DNA from: Glomus cerebriforme
Lineage: Eukaryota > Glomeromycota > Glomeromycetes > Glomerales > Glomeraceae
DNA: 31,229 bases
Assembly: GCA_003550305.1 (NCBI GenBank)
Contig: QKYT01000076.1
Location: forward strand, 63,635-94,863
Direction: 5' to 3'
In this document: positions 1-9,270 of the stretch, piece after piece
Layout of the letters: every line of letters begins with the position of its first letter
Numbering within the stretch: position 1 is the first letter of the stretch
Program-made: the position numbers and the translations under genes
The notes under the pieces: generated by a model
The model's database searches: none
What the model saw: the letters and a program-made list of their open reading frames with translations, nothing else
What the model was told of the DNA's origin: nothing

Positions 1-470
1 CATTTACTTAAAGAATCATTAGTAGAAATGGTACTAACATTTCTTTTTTTTCATTTTTTTTTGTAGGATCAGATTTTTTTTCAATTTCAGCTTGGAAATC
101 TGGTAAGTTTTGAAGTTGTAACTTCAAAACTTTCTTTTTAGAACATAAGTTTCATAACAAAACTTTATTTTTTTTTTTTTTTTTTTTTAGGAAACATTCT
201 AACTAAACGTTTCTTCTTTTTTTGTAGGTTTGCTCCTAGACTTGGGAAATCAAAACGTAAATTTTGTATGTTTATTTTGTTACAAACTTCATTTTTCATT
301 TTTTTTTCTTTGTATAAAAATGTTCTAACTGAACGTTTCTTTTNTTTTGTAGATTCAGTTTGTTCCTTGAAATTTGGATTTTTGGTAATCAGAAACGTAA
401 GTTTCACAACTTAACTGCAAAACTTAGTTACTTTTTTGTAGGTTCCGAGTTTGAATATTAGAATTAAATA
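1..470 (+). repeat. Tandem array of splice-signal-bearing units (array 1)
   Basis: At least three imperfect units, each reading as a branch-point-like CTAAC, a long pyrimidine tract ending in TAG, a short core and a GTAAGT/GTAAAT donor-like site. Exon-like cores are 67-102, 228-256 and 353-396, with a fourth acceptor at 440-441. The intervening segments are 125, 96 and 45 nt. CTAAC occurs at 34-38 and again shortly before the second and third acceptors. The cores (36, 29 and 44 bp) have no shared open frame, so this is probably non-coding. Phrases such as TTGGAAATCT recur in the array at 22430-23180, so this may be the upstream part of another hAT-type element cut by the window edge. One N lies in a T-run near 344. 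Confidence 0.6.
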
Positions 471-745
471 GTTAGTTAGTATAGCATAGTTAGTACAGCA
501 TAATTAGTATCTAGGAAGAATTTGTAATTTAATAAATGAATATAGTTTAAATATAATAAAATTAATTAACAATGCTTTTATTTATTAAATATAGTTAATA
601 TATGCTAAAATTTGTATTGTTATATGTGTTTTTCAATATTTTTATATGCATTTTTCAACTAATTATATGCATTTTTCAACTAATCTAGTGTTGTTATATG
701 CATTTTATAAACTGCTGTTATTTTACTGTATGTTGTTATATACCT
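471..745. other. AT-rich non-coding stretch with short duplications
   Basis: No gene is visible. There are small direct repeats: GTTAGTATAGCATA-like near 470-510, and two adjacent copies of an ATTATATGCATTTTTCAACTA-like unit near 645-690. Confidence 0.4.
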
Positions 746-872
746 AAAAAAGTATTGCACAATGCATTTTTAATTACGTTGGTTGACAAAGGGTTCATTG
801 CGCAATACTTTTTTGGTATTGAGCAATACATGGCATATATTTACACTTTATACACCTATTCAAAACTTCCTG
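746..872 (+). repeat. Dispersed repeat copy A, containing a hairpin
   Basis: Positions 756-872 match the reverse complement of 30820-30936 over 117 bp without gaps. I count 12 mismatches, 11 of them transitions. Copy A also carries an inverted repeat, 746-764 against 796-814 (18 of 19 positions pair, 31-nt loop), centred on GTATTGCGCAATAC-like sequence. One frame stays open in both copies, but it is short and has no recognisable domain, so it is treated as a transposon end or other repeat rather than a gene. Confidence 0.7.
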
Positions 873-1227
873 AGATATTTATTGCCAAAGTTTTTATTTA
901 TATTAAATAATTAGCAAACAGTAAAAATTATGTGATTATTATCAGCTAGAATTACTAAACAAATTAAGTGCACATATAAATCATTTCCTTTTTAGGTGAT
1001 ACCCATTTCACAAAAATCAAATTTGGTAAAATCATTTTTGCCAATTGTATAACATAAAATTTTGAAATTTAATAATTCTGGCTGAAATTTTCATAATGCC
1101 AGCCAATTAGAATATCAGCATTTCAGCTTAATTTTGGTATTTTGGAATTTCGACTTTCAAAAATATTTCAGATTTCAGATTCAGCATTTCAGATTTGCCT
1201 AAATATTTCAGTTTCAGAACTATCCTT
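873..1227. other. AT-rich region with TTTCAG-rich low complexity
   Basis: No gene is visible. Around 1130-1210 the motif ATTTCAGATT recurs several times. Positions about 1071-1105 resemble the interior of the MITE at 27494-27849: both read tggc(t/c)g...TTTCATAATGCC(a/g)GCC, with CCGG sites apparently decayed here. This stretch stands where the N-terminal part of the neighbouring MULE transposase would be expected. Confidence 0.35.
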
Positions 1228-1375
1228 ATTGATAACAAATGTAAAACCCATCTAATTTGTCAAGCATTAGTAAGTGATGAATCTCTTGAAACACATGTTT
1301 GAATACTTGAGTACATCAAGAAAGCAACTGGACAGGCTCTAATTGTTATGTTTACCAATATGGATCCTGCATTTG

Positions 1376-1916
1376 CACTGGTCAAAAACTGATCTATCTT
1401 ACAGATATCTTATAAATATCGGGTACCCAAAATGCGGAAAATCTGCTATACATCGGGTACCCAATATGTATACTATAGAATTAAAAAATACAATTTATTA
1501 ATTATCTCGCTATCCAGTGATCATAAAACGATGAAATATAGATCATTCGATTCGCCTCACTGAGACGTATCGAATGGTACTAATTTCGCATTTCTAGGTA
1601 TGATAGATGTCAAGATATTTGACAAATCGGCATTTTTTGTTTATTGTTTTACGATTTATCAAATATCTCAGCATCTATCACACCTAGAAATGCGAAATTA
1701 GTACCATTCGATACGTCTCAGTGAGACGAATCGAATGAGCTATATTTCATATTTTTATGATCACTGGATAGCGAGATAATTAATAAATTGTATTTTTTGA
1801 TTCTATAGTATACATATTGGGTACCTGATGTATAGCAGATTTTCCGCATTTTGGGTACCCGATATTTATAAGATATCTGTAAGATATCTATAAGATAGAT
1901 CAGTTTTTGACCAGTG
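1376..1916. mobile_element. 541-bp fold-back MITE, CACTG termini, TSD TTG
   Basis: Two near-identical inverted arms (about 1376-1628 and 1652-1916) surround a loop of roughly 23 nt. The termini read CACTGGTCAAAAACTGATC, and the right arm holds an extra dozen bases of TATAGATATCTTA-like sequence. TTG is present on both sides (1373-1375, 1917-1919). Removing the element and one TTG restores the MULE reading D-P-A-F-D-A-T-I-P, which fixes the boundaries. CACT(A/G) ends with 3-bp target duplications are typical of the CACTA/EnSpm group. Each arm contains a smaller palindrome around CGTCTCACTGAGACG (near 1546-1577 and 1712-1743). It has no coding capacity. Confidence 0.9.
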
Positions 1917-3220
1917 TTGATGCAACAATTCCAATTGTTTTTCCTGAAACATATTCTGCTCACTGTATATTTTATATTGCACAAAACTTACCTAAAAATT
2001 TGAAAGTAAAATTAGATAATAAATAGGATGATTTTATTAAACAGTTCTATCAATACTGAAATACTTAGTTTATGCGAGCCATTGTTTAAATAAAGATGGA
2101 ACTAATTACTTAATAATTATTCAATGATAAAAGATTATCTTTTACGTTCATTAGATCAAAATTATAAGTCATGGGCTTAAACTTATCTTCATAAGATTTT
2201 CACAGCTGACATTAAAAGTACTGCAAGGGTTGAAGAATATAATTGGATTATAAAATAATAATTAAAAGCCAATAGTACTCTGTGTGAAATTGCTGATTGA
2301 CTTGATTCAAGATTGAAAGATAAAGAGCGATGAGAACAATTTTACAGATACAAATAGGCAACTACAACAAATACTACTACTGTGCCTAGGCAAGATTTGT
2401 TTTTTGTAGTAACGAAGGCTCTTGATAAATATTTCACTGAACCTATTAATAATACAATTAGGACAGAAATGTCTCAATGTTTATTTGTTAATGCAAATAT
2501 AATTGAGCTAATCAATGAAGAATTAAATTGTGAGCAGGTATGTTATTACTAAGTAAATTATTTATAATAATTAATCTGTGATATATTATGTTAAATAAAC
2601 TTTATTATTATTATAAAGGAAAATCCTGATAGAGCATCAGATAGATTTATTAAAGATTAATATGATGCATATTTTATTATACTTCAGATTATGATTGAAG
2701 AGGTAGGACAAGAAGAAGTATTAGAAATATAAAAAGTTGTAAATATGCAAAATGAAAGAAAATACCATATACATTTTGTCATTATTGTCAATGCAATTTC
2801 TTTCTTATGCTTATGTTTCAAGTTTATCTCAAAGGGAATAATAATATGTCAGCATTATTTTTGTATTATGATGAATTCCAGAACTGCTGCATTTCATATT
2901 AGTATAATACCTTAAAGATGATATAAGAATATTTATCAAGATGAGTTAAATCTGCAAGAAAGTATAATATTCAATAATAAAAAAGGTACTTATAAAAATA
3001 AATATATGGATGGAAATATATTACCTATACAAAAGCCTACTAAAATTCCAACAACTGCTTCTGTACTTAAAAAGGCTGTTAATAAAAGGAATTTATATGG
3101 TCATGTATGAGGATTAGTATGAATAGCCACTTTACTTGCAATTAAACAAGATAATGATAAAATAACTATTCTTCTTTAATATTATATTAGAAGAAAATCA
3201 CATCAAAATACACCTGAATA

Positions 3221-3391
3221 TAGATGCCATCCAAATTATTTTAGGATGTCATAAATATAATTTGGAATGTACAAATTCATTCAGTTTATATGTAATTTAT
3301 TAAGTAAAATGCCAAAATAATTTGGAATGCCAAAAATAATTTGGGATTTTACTATATGTCCAAATTGATTTTGGGATTTGGGTGGCATCTA
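3221..3391. mobile_element. 171-bp MITE, copy A
   Basis: Terminal inverted repeats read TAGATGCCA(t/c)CCAAAT, and the interior repeats 'ccaaaataatttgg'-like phrases. A close relative is at 17000-17172. Both copies have TATA across the junctions, so the target duplication is TA with a TIR starting TA, or TATA. The element sits inside the C-terminal part of the MULE relic. Confidence 0.8.
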
Positions 3392-3743
3392 TACATCTGA
3401 AAGTTCTTTAATAACTGATAAAAGATCTGAAATATACAATAATAATTCCCAAAAAATTCAAACAAATGATAATTATGCTAGCATTAATTTGGAAGATAAC
3501 AGTTAAATAGAAGAAGATGAAACTGAAAAAGACAAGAAAATAGTTGATATAAACTTCCAAAATGTGAATAATCTGAACAGGATTGTTACTAAAGGTTGGC
3601 TACCCAAACGAAGATATTTGAATAGTGTTGAAAAAGAACAAGGTACTCAAGAAAGACCAAAAACTAGAGGCTCTTATAAATGCCATATTTGCAATAGAAT
3701 AGGATATAACTCTGCTTTTTATAAAAATGCAGGTAATAAATAA

Positions 3744-4246
3744 CAAGCTTGGGGAATAAGAAAAACAGTTATAATTATAGGTTTGCAATATGTTTAGTCA
3801 TAATTTTTTTTTTATTATTTCTTTTCATCTTAGAATAGACTAGAGTATAGGATATGACATGATTTTAACTAGCTCATATAAACCAATAAAAATTATTAAA
3901 AGTATTAAGGATCATTCAGTTAATTTTCACGTATTTAAAAATATATAAGTAAAATTAGTTCTAAAGTTACGAAATTCAGAGTTTGAACTTATTTTTTTTT
4001 GTGTGATATTTATGTAGATCACATCTCAGGAATTAGATTTAAGCATTATACAGGGATGCAGATCCAGATTTACCCTTAAAAATAAATCAATATTTTAAAC
4101 ATTTTTAATTGAAAAAGAAATCAAAATCAATATAAAGAGTAATTATTCAAATTTTATTTATAAATGGATATTTTTTTTATAATTTAATTTACTTTTTACT
4201 ACTAAAAAATCTTTTCCAATAATTTTTTTAATATAAAATTCTAAAT
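3744..4246. other. AT-rich stretch, no gene seen
   Basis: This is the 3' flank of the MULE relic. There is a T-run near 3988-4000 and no convincing coding frame or inverted termini. Confidence 0.4.
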
Positions 4247-4420
4247 ATGTCACGTTGTTCATACTGTATTAAATCTGTCCAATGGCACAAACCACATACT
4301 GATTTTTTAATTCACCAAAGAAAAAGGAGAAATAATGAATATCATTTAACATATGGAAGGAGTCGACAAGAATTTTGGAGTTCTGTTACCCAAAGATTTA
4401 TATTCATAATATTTGTTTAA
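4247..4420 (+). pseudogene. Myb/SANT-like DNA-binding domain fragment
   Basis: A 57-residue frame runs from an ATG at 4247 to TAA at 4418-4420. It opens MSRCSYCIKSVQWHK, with a Cys-x2-Cys pair at residues 4 and 7. It continues with DFLIHQRKRRNNEYH and GRSRQEFWSSVTQR, a pattern like the first helices of Myb/SANT-like (MADF-like) domains: a W, a Leu-Ile stretch, Arg/Lys-rich residues, then FW..(V/I)..R. The relic at 13310-13827 has the same layout. It ends abruptly after the second helix in hydrophobic, AT-driven residues, so it is probably a truncated copy or a first exon. The function of the full-length family member is unknown. Confidence 0.4.
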
Positions 4421-4487
4421 TATGCATTAATAAATAGACCTTTCAATTCAACTAATTCATTTATTTGAATCAGAATAAAATGTTTTA

Positions 4488-5653
4488 TAGTATTCCAAAC
4501 AGATCTGAACTGATCTAAATCTGACTAGATCTGATCTGAACTGATTTGAAACTGATCCAGATTTGAACTGATCTGATCTGGATCTAATTAATCTAAAACT
4601 GAACTGATTCAGATCTGAAATTGAACTGATCTAAATCTAATTGTTCATTTGATTTCCTAAAAAGAAAAGAAAGGAGATATTAATTATATTTCCTGAAAGT
4701 AAAAAAAAATGAAAAAGAAATGAACGAACTAATCTCTTAGTTCATTCATTCAAGTTCCATTCATCTGTTCATTCAGTTTCCTAAAAATAAGAGAAGGGAG
4801 ATGTTAATTACATTTCCTGAAAGTAAAAAATGAAAGAAACAAATAAACTAACTTCTTAATTTATTCGTTCAAGTTCTATTCATTCGGCTTCATCTATTTG
4901 TCTAGTTTTCTAAAAATAAGAGAAGAGAAATGTTAATTATGTTTTCTGAAAGTAAAAAAATAAAAGAAATGAACAAACTAACCTCTTAGTTCATTCATTC
5001 AAGTTCCATTTGTTCAGCTTCATCCATTTATCTAGTTTCCTAAAAAAAAGAGAAAAGAAAACATTAACTACTTTTCCTAATAATTAATAAAGTAAAAAAA
5101 ATGAACTTATGTTCGTTCAAGATTTCAATCATTCAGCTTTGTCTGTTTATCTGGTTTCCTAAAAAAAAGAGAAACATTAATTACATTCCCTAAAAGTAAA
5201 AAAATAAAAGAAATAAATAAACTAACCTTTTAGTTTATTCGTTCAAATTCTGTTCATTTGGCTTCATCCGTTCATCTAGTTTTCTAAAAAAAAAGAGAAA
5301 AAGGAACGTTAATTACTTTCCCTAAAAAAAAATAAAGTAAAAAAAGAATAAACTCATCTTTAGTTCGTTCAGGAATTATTCATTTAGTTGTACAGGTTCT
5401 GTCTCTAAAGTCTCTAAAAAAAAATAAAAAATAAAAAAAAAACTATTTATCATATTTAATATATAAAGATCTGAATCTAATCAGATCAGATCTGGATTTT
5501 TTTTATACCATAATCTAATCCAATCAGATTGGATTTAGATTGGATTTATTTGCTTCAGATTGGATCCATGGATCTTAAATTTGCAAACCGATCTGAATCT
5601 GTTTTGGATTAAATCTGCAAATTCAGATCAGATCAGTTTTTTTCAGAATACTA
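4488..5653 (-). mobile_element. Non-autonomous hAT element (1166 bp)
   Basis: The left end starts TAGTATTC and the right end finishes GAATACTA. These resemble TAGTGTTC of the hAT element at 19508-23502, allowing one G-to-A change. The flanks are ATGTTTTA (4480-4487) and ACATTTTA (5654-5661). They differ at two positions, exactly as expected if an original ACGTTTTA lost its CpG by deamination on opposite strands, so this is read as an 8-bp target duplication. Both subterminal regions are dense in GATCTGA/TCAGATC motifs (4498-4640, 5467-5640), as expected of transposase-binding clusters. The centre is a six-unit tandem array. There is no transposase; strand is set by the array's splice-like signals. 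Confidence 0.7.
4656..5405 (-). repeat. Six-unit tandem array with splice-like signals (array 3)
   Basis: CCTAAAAA-type anchors occur at 4656, 4780, 4909, 5039, 5158, 5283 and 5402, giving periods of 119-130 bp. On the minus strand each anchor is an acceptor (TTATTTTTAG), preceded by TTAAC or TTAATTA, a pyrimidine tract and an extra ...CTTTCAG acceptor. GTTAGT donors occur at 4847-4852, 4977-4982 and 5221-5226. This yields exon-like cores at 4853-4909, 4983-5039 and 5227-5283, all exactly 57 bp, with 72-73-nt spacers where neighbouring signals are intact. The cores have stops in every frame I tried, so they are probably untranslated. Confidence 0.65.
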
Positions 5654-5662
5654 ACATTTTAC

Positions 5663-6463
5663 CCATCCATAAACTTAACTTAACCTAATATGCTGCAAGT
5701 TTTTAGCCACAGTTTTTCCAGCATCACCATTTGCCATTTACAAATGCTATTCTTTTTGAAGATTGTCTTCAAATAGCTTATTTATTACTATATCAAGAGG
5801 TTAACAAATGCTTGTTAACCCACCTGGAATTACCATTAAATCAAAACTGTTCCAATAAATTTTCAGTCTGCTTCAAAAGTTTTTGAGAGATTTTTGTGTG
5901 TTAGTGTAAAAATAGTTTGTATCTTTTCATAAATAAAGTTAACTAATAAAATGATGCTCTAAAATTCTCTGTAAAGTTATCATAAAGCGCAATCATTTCT
6001 GGTTTTTTCAAGATATCAAACATGGTTATTTTTTACAGTTGTATAAGTTATGGCTAATTCTTGTTTTCGCTGCTCAATAATCCAAATATATAACTTCTTC
6101 TTAGCTTTAGAATAAAAGGCTTTTCAACCAGAACTAACCTTTATAGTGTGTTTTCTTGTCTCTGTTATTTAATTTTTACTTGCTTTAACCCAATGCCAAA
6201 CTATATTACCATTAAGTTGAAAATGTCTCACTGCCTCATTGCTTAGCATAAGCCACAACTTTCCTTTTTTATTCAATAAAATATGAAATACATTTTGTTG
6301 TGAAAGGTTGGTTACATTTGACTTGACTATGTTTGGCAACTTTTTTAGCTTTATTACACTTGACAGCTTGTTTAACTCGTTTACCTTTAGCAGTTTGTGC
6401 TTTTTTAACTTGTCATTTAGAGGTTTATTTAACTTGACATTTAGTGGCTTTTTTAACAACCAT
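5663..6463 (-). pseudogene. Tigger/pogo-type transposase relic, internally deleted
   Basis: Reading from 6463 downwards and changing frame several times gives the family layout. A Lys-rich start is followed by a first helix-turn-helix (KRKVVAYAKQ, then SNEAVRHFQLNGNIVWHW), KLNNRDKKTHYKG, the second Tc5/CENP-B-type HTH (MFDILKKPEMIALYDN, LFMKRYKLFL) and HTKISQKLLKQTENLLEQF. It then jumps straight to the end of the DDE domain, VIPGGLTSIC, PLDIVINKLFEDNLQKE and a MANGDAGKT-like segment. The middle, with the first catalytic Asp residues, is missing. The non-autonomous hAT element interrupts it at its downstream end. It is non-functional. Confidence 0.7.
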
Positions 6464-6633
6464 TTTGTTTATAAATACTGTAGGTTCGCATCTGTCTCGT
6501 GTCATAAGGAGCTAATATTTATGTCATTTGATTACACAAAAACAACTGGATGATCATTGGATTAATTGAATTACTAATGCAACTGAAACTAAACACCATC
6601 ATAGCAAAAAAGGGTGCTTAAATACCGCAAAAT

Positions 6634-7534
6634 ATGGTACGTGAAATGTATAAACCGCCAGCACTTGAGAATGATGGAGCGGAATTAAACTTCATGAATG
6701 ACAGGAATAAATATTATCCTAGAAATGATGATTTATTTCGAGAGATGTTGCTCAAATTTACCATGTTTATAGAGACTCCATCAAAGCCTTCTCAGAATGG
6801 TCATTCCCAAAAATATGCCAGCTTTATGGTATTAGTAATGATCCAAATCCTGACATTGACGTGTTCCCTCCTTTTTCATGTGGTTCTGTAGACCTAAATA
6901 GCGATGAGTCCAAGGCTGTGATTAAGCACCTAATGGCGGAAATAAAACTTCGTCAAGATGTTACTCCTTTAAACAAGGCCAATGAGGCAATGAAGACTAT
7001 TTATTCTTACTGCTATCTGACTTCTAGGTCTCATTTTACAGAGATAATTTCAAACTCATACCGAAAAAACTTATCGAGGGTCGAAATGAGCAAGGAAATC
7101 TCGACTATGCAATAGAATGTCGTTCAACCGGTAGGGTCCTTGGTATAATCGAAGTTAAAAAGGAAGACTTTATGAAGGGATTCGCCCAGGCGTCTGTGCA
7201 GATGGAGTCAACCTTGTCACGTAAACGCAAAGCTGATGAAATCGTTAATGATCAGGAGATAGATAGGGTATTTGGGATTGTTACAGATGCGTCCGAATGG
7301 TATTTTATGGAATGTTCGTTAGATGACGAGGGGAAGCCAACGTTTAAGCTATCAAAATCGGTGACCGTTGTGTACAATGATGAAGATTTGCAAACTAAGG
7401 TGGAAAAAGTCCTCGGACATATTGTATGGTTATTAGAGGAAGTGCAGAAGCCGGACTCAGCTCTTGATATAGACAAGGATAGGGAAATAAAAAGGCCAAG
7501 GTCTACAGACGACCTTACGGTAAAAAATAACTAG
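6634..7534 (+). pseudogene. Frame-broken gene with PD-(D/E)XK nuclease-like C-terminus
   Basis: This is clearly richer in G+C than its surroundings. Three frames join into one coherent protein: MVREMYKPPALENDG (from 6634); then, from about 6732, VYRDSIKAFSEWSFPK and DVFPPFSCGSVDLNSDES to about 7010; then 7028-7534. The last part holds LDYAIECRSTGRVLG, IIEVKKEDF and FAQASVQMES. Asp at 7103, Glu at 7151 and Lys at 7157 give D-x15-E-x-K followed by a Q-rich helix, the usual PD-(D/E)XK arrangement. The tail is acidic, then Lys/Arg-rich. I see no GT-AG introns at the two frame breaks, so they look like indels or sequencing errors. Similar domains end Crinkler-like and other expanded fungal families; the precise family is an inference. 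It converges with the gene at 8064-8541. Confidence 0.6.
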
Positions 7535-8063
7535 GACCGTGGCTTCGTTAACAGATTGCTACGCAACCACATATAGTTAGTGGTCAGCGAAAAAATAATC
7601 ATGTATTTTAGCATAGACGTCATGTATCAGGGCACAGTCCCGACCTTTGTATTTATTTTTCGCATGTATTAATAAAAAGGTATTTTCGAAATTAATTCGA
7701 GAAGGTTAACTCGTCCAGACAATAAAATGCTAGACTTATTCTTAGCTAGTCGTCTACTAGTCTCTTAATACACATATTTTAAATTTTTTAAAAAATATTT
7801 CAGTGAAAGCAATAATTCTTTATTACATGTTTTTGTAAAATAAATCAATCGCAGAGAAAGAAATCATAATGTTATTTAAAAGAGATAAGATATTCTAATT
7901 TTATATAAAAAAAGAGATCTTTTAGCATAGCTAAGCTATTCCATTCCAACTTTATGATATATCTAAAGAGCGTAATAAATTTATAAGGGAAAATAGCAAA
8001 CATTTAGAACTTATCTTTATGATGAACATTCCTTATCCCACCAAATGTAAAAAAAAGAGGAGA
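7535..8063. other. Convergent intergenic region
   Basis: This lies between the 3' ends of the PD-(D/E)XK-like gene (plus) and the mitochondrial-type gene (minus). An AATAAAAAGG near 7670 could serve as the polyadenylation signal of the former. Beyond about 7750 it is AT-rich, with no coding frame that I can support. Confidence 0.4.
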
Positions 8064-8541
8064 TTATTTCTTTTCATTAGCCTCGTTTTTTTCCAAGGAC
8101 GTTCTAACATCAACTTTTTCACCGGTCTTGTATTTTTCCAAGGCATAAGAAATCTTTTTATCGATCTCGTTATTTCTCAAGTGCGCCATGTTAGAACCAA
8201 GCACGGTACTAATAATTGTAAGAGTAGCTCCAATGACAATGAAAAGTAACTTATTTTCAGCCTGAGTTATCCTATGTTCGATAATATCTTTTCGACGTTT
8301 ATCGATATCATGTAAAATTAGTTCTTTCTGGGTGAAATCCACTTTATTCTTCCATTGAGGAAATTCGAGGAGCTTATTTTCAGAGGTAATGTTTCTTCTG
8401 AACTCTAAATAGACAAATAAAATGATGAACATTATAAAAATACAACAGATAAAAAAATAAAGGTTACGTACGTGATTTACTGAAACTGGAGGACTTCAAA
8501 ATTAAGCGACGTGAGTAGTGGTTGAAAATGGCTTTGAACAT
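8064..8541 (-). CDS. Small two-exon gene, predicted mitochondrial single-pass membrane protein
   Basis: Exon 1 is 8472-8541 (ATG at 8541), the intron 8405-8471 (67 nt, GTACGT...TATTTAG), and exon 2 8404-8064 ending in TAA. The joined frame encodes 136 residues. The N-terminus, MFKAIFNHYSRRLILKSS, is rich in Arg, Lys, Ser and hydrophobics with no acids for about 30 residues, like a mitochondrial presequence; FRRNIT would suit cleavage. A charged helical stretch follows (LHDIDKRRKDIIEHR), then one membrane segment, LLFIVIGATLTIISTVLG, and a Lys/Glu-rich tail with KKISYALEKYKTGEK. No lesions are seen and base composition is higher in GC than the flanks, so it looks functional. I do not recognise the family. 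The intronless alternative start at 8432 would lose the presequence. Confidence 0.7.
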
Positions 8542-9270
8542 TTTTATAGTTAAAAATATAGCTTGAAAATTTTTTTGAGAAAGTTTCTTAATTTTTTCGG
8601 GTTTTTTATATTAATTATCCTTACACTTGAGACAAATGATCTAATCATATTAACAGAATTAATCAGTACATAAAAAGCATTACAAAACAGAGATTACGTA
8701 ATTTTTCTGCGTATGTGTGTCGTGTGATTAACCATATTTGACTAGTCAGTATGAACACAGTACACTGAGTAATTGAAAAAATTATTGGTCACGAACGAGC
8801 CATTTCGCAATTAAGGTATGAATAAAGCATACTTTTTCGTTTGTGGCCATGCATTTGCAAGGAATCAGAGCTTGTAAAGCTAATATCTATTTTTTTTGTT
8901 CAGAAAAAATCTTTGAAGTGCTAGCTTGTTATTGGACGGCGAGAACCTTATTAGGTGGAGAAACCTAAATGCTTAAATAATTAAATCACTCCTTTCGCTT
9001 TGCTTCCTCAGTGAATAATTCTGATAATTTGTGCTTCTTCTTTCGTTGACTCAGGTACGATGAAATTATGCTGTGATAGAATATGAATTGTATATGCTAA
9101 AACAAAATTATATGTTAAAAAAATTCGTATTATGTGATATTATTTGGTAAATTTATGTAATTATTTGATTTTATGTATAATAAAAATTTATATTATGTGA
9201 TAGAATTTATGTAATTATTATAATAAAAATAAATTTATATATAAGCAAATTTGTTAAATTTATTGTAATT
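8542..9270. other. Intergenic region with putative promoter of the minus-strand gene
   Basis: The first few hundred bases above 8541 should hold the promoter of the 8064-8541 gene, but I see no definite element. From 9080 to 9250 it is very AT-rich, with duplicated TTATGTAATTATT phrases. No coding frame is supported. Confidence 0.35.

Larger units (their letters stand above)
1228..3743 (+). pseudogene. Decayed MULE/FAR1-type transposase
   Basis: Read through its insertions, this gives an almost continuous MULE transposase minus its N-terminus. Visible in order: VSDESLETH; a catalytic-region segment TNMDPAFDATIPIVFPE continuing to CIFYIAQNLPKN across the fold-back insertion; SWA.TYLHKIFTADIKST; ANSTLCEIAD; a SWIM-like zinc region near 2800-2950 (CLCFKFISKG..., FHISIIP); and a C-terminal zinc knuckle KCHICNRIGYNSAFYK whose expected His and Cys are both Tyr. 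A probable intron with GTATGT and a TTATAAAG-type end lies at about 2539-2619. There are many in-frame stops, most explained by CGA, CAA, CAG or TGG changing by C-to-T or G-to-A. The stop at 3741-3743 looks original. The family moves by a DDE reaction; this copy cannot be functional. Confidence 0.85.

Noticed and set aside
698..910. 70-codon open frame on the plus strand
   Set aside because: It overlaps the dispersed repeat with a hairpin. The same frame is open in the inverted copy, but this follows from the shared sequence, and there is no domain.
6308..6553. Hydrophobic plus-strand frame
   Set aside because: It is the antisense of the Lys-rich N-terminus of the Tigger relic, so it is a shadow.
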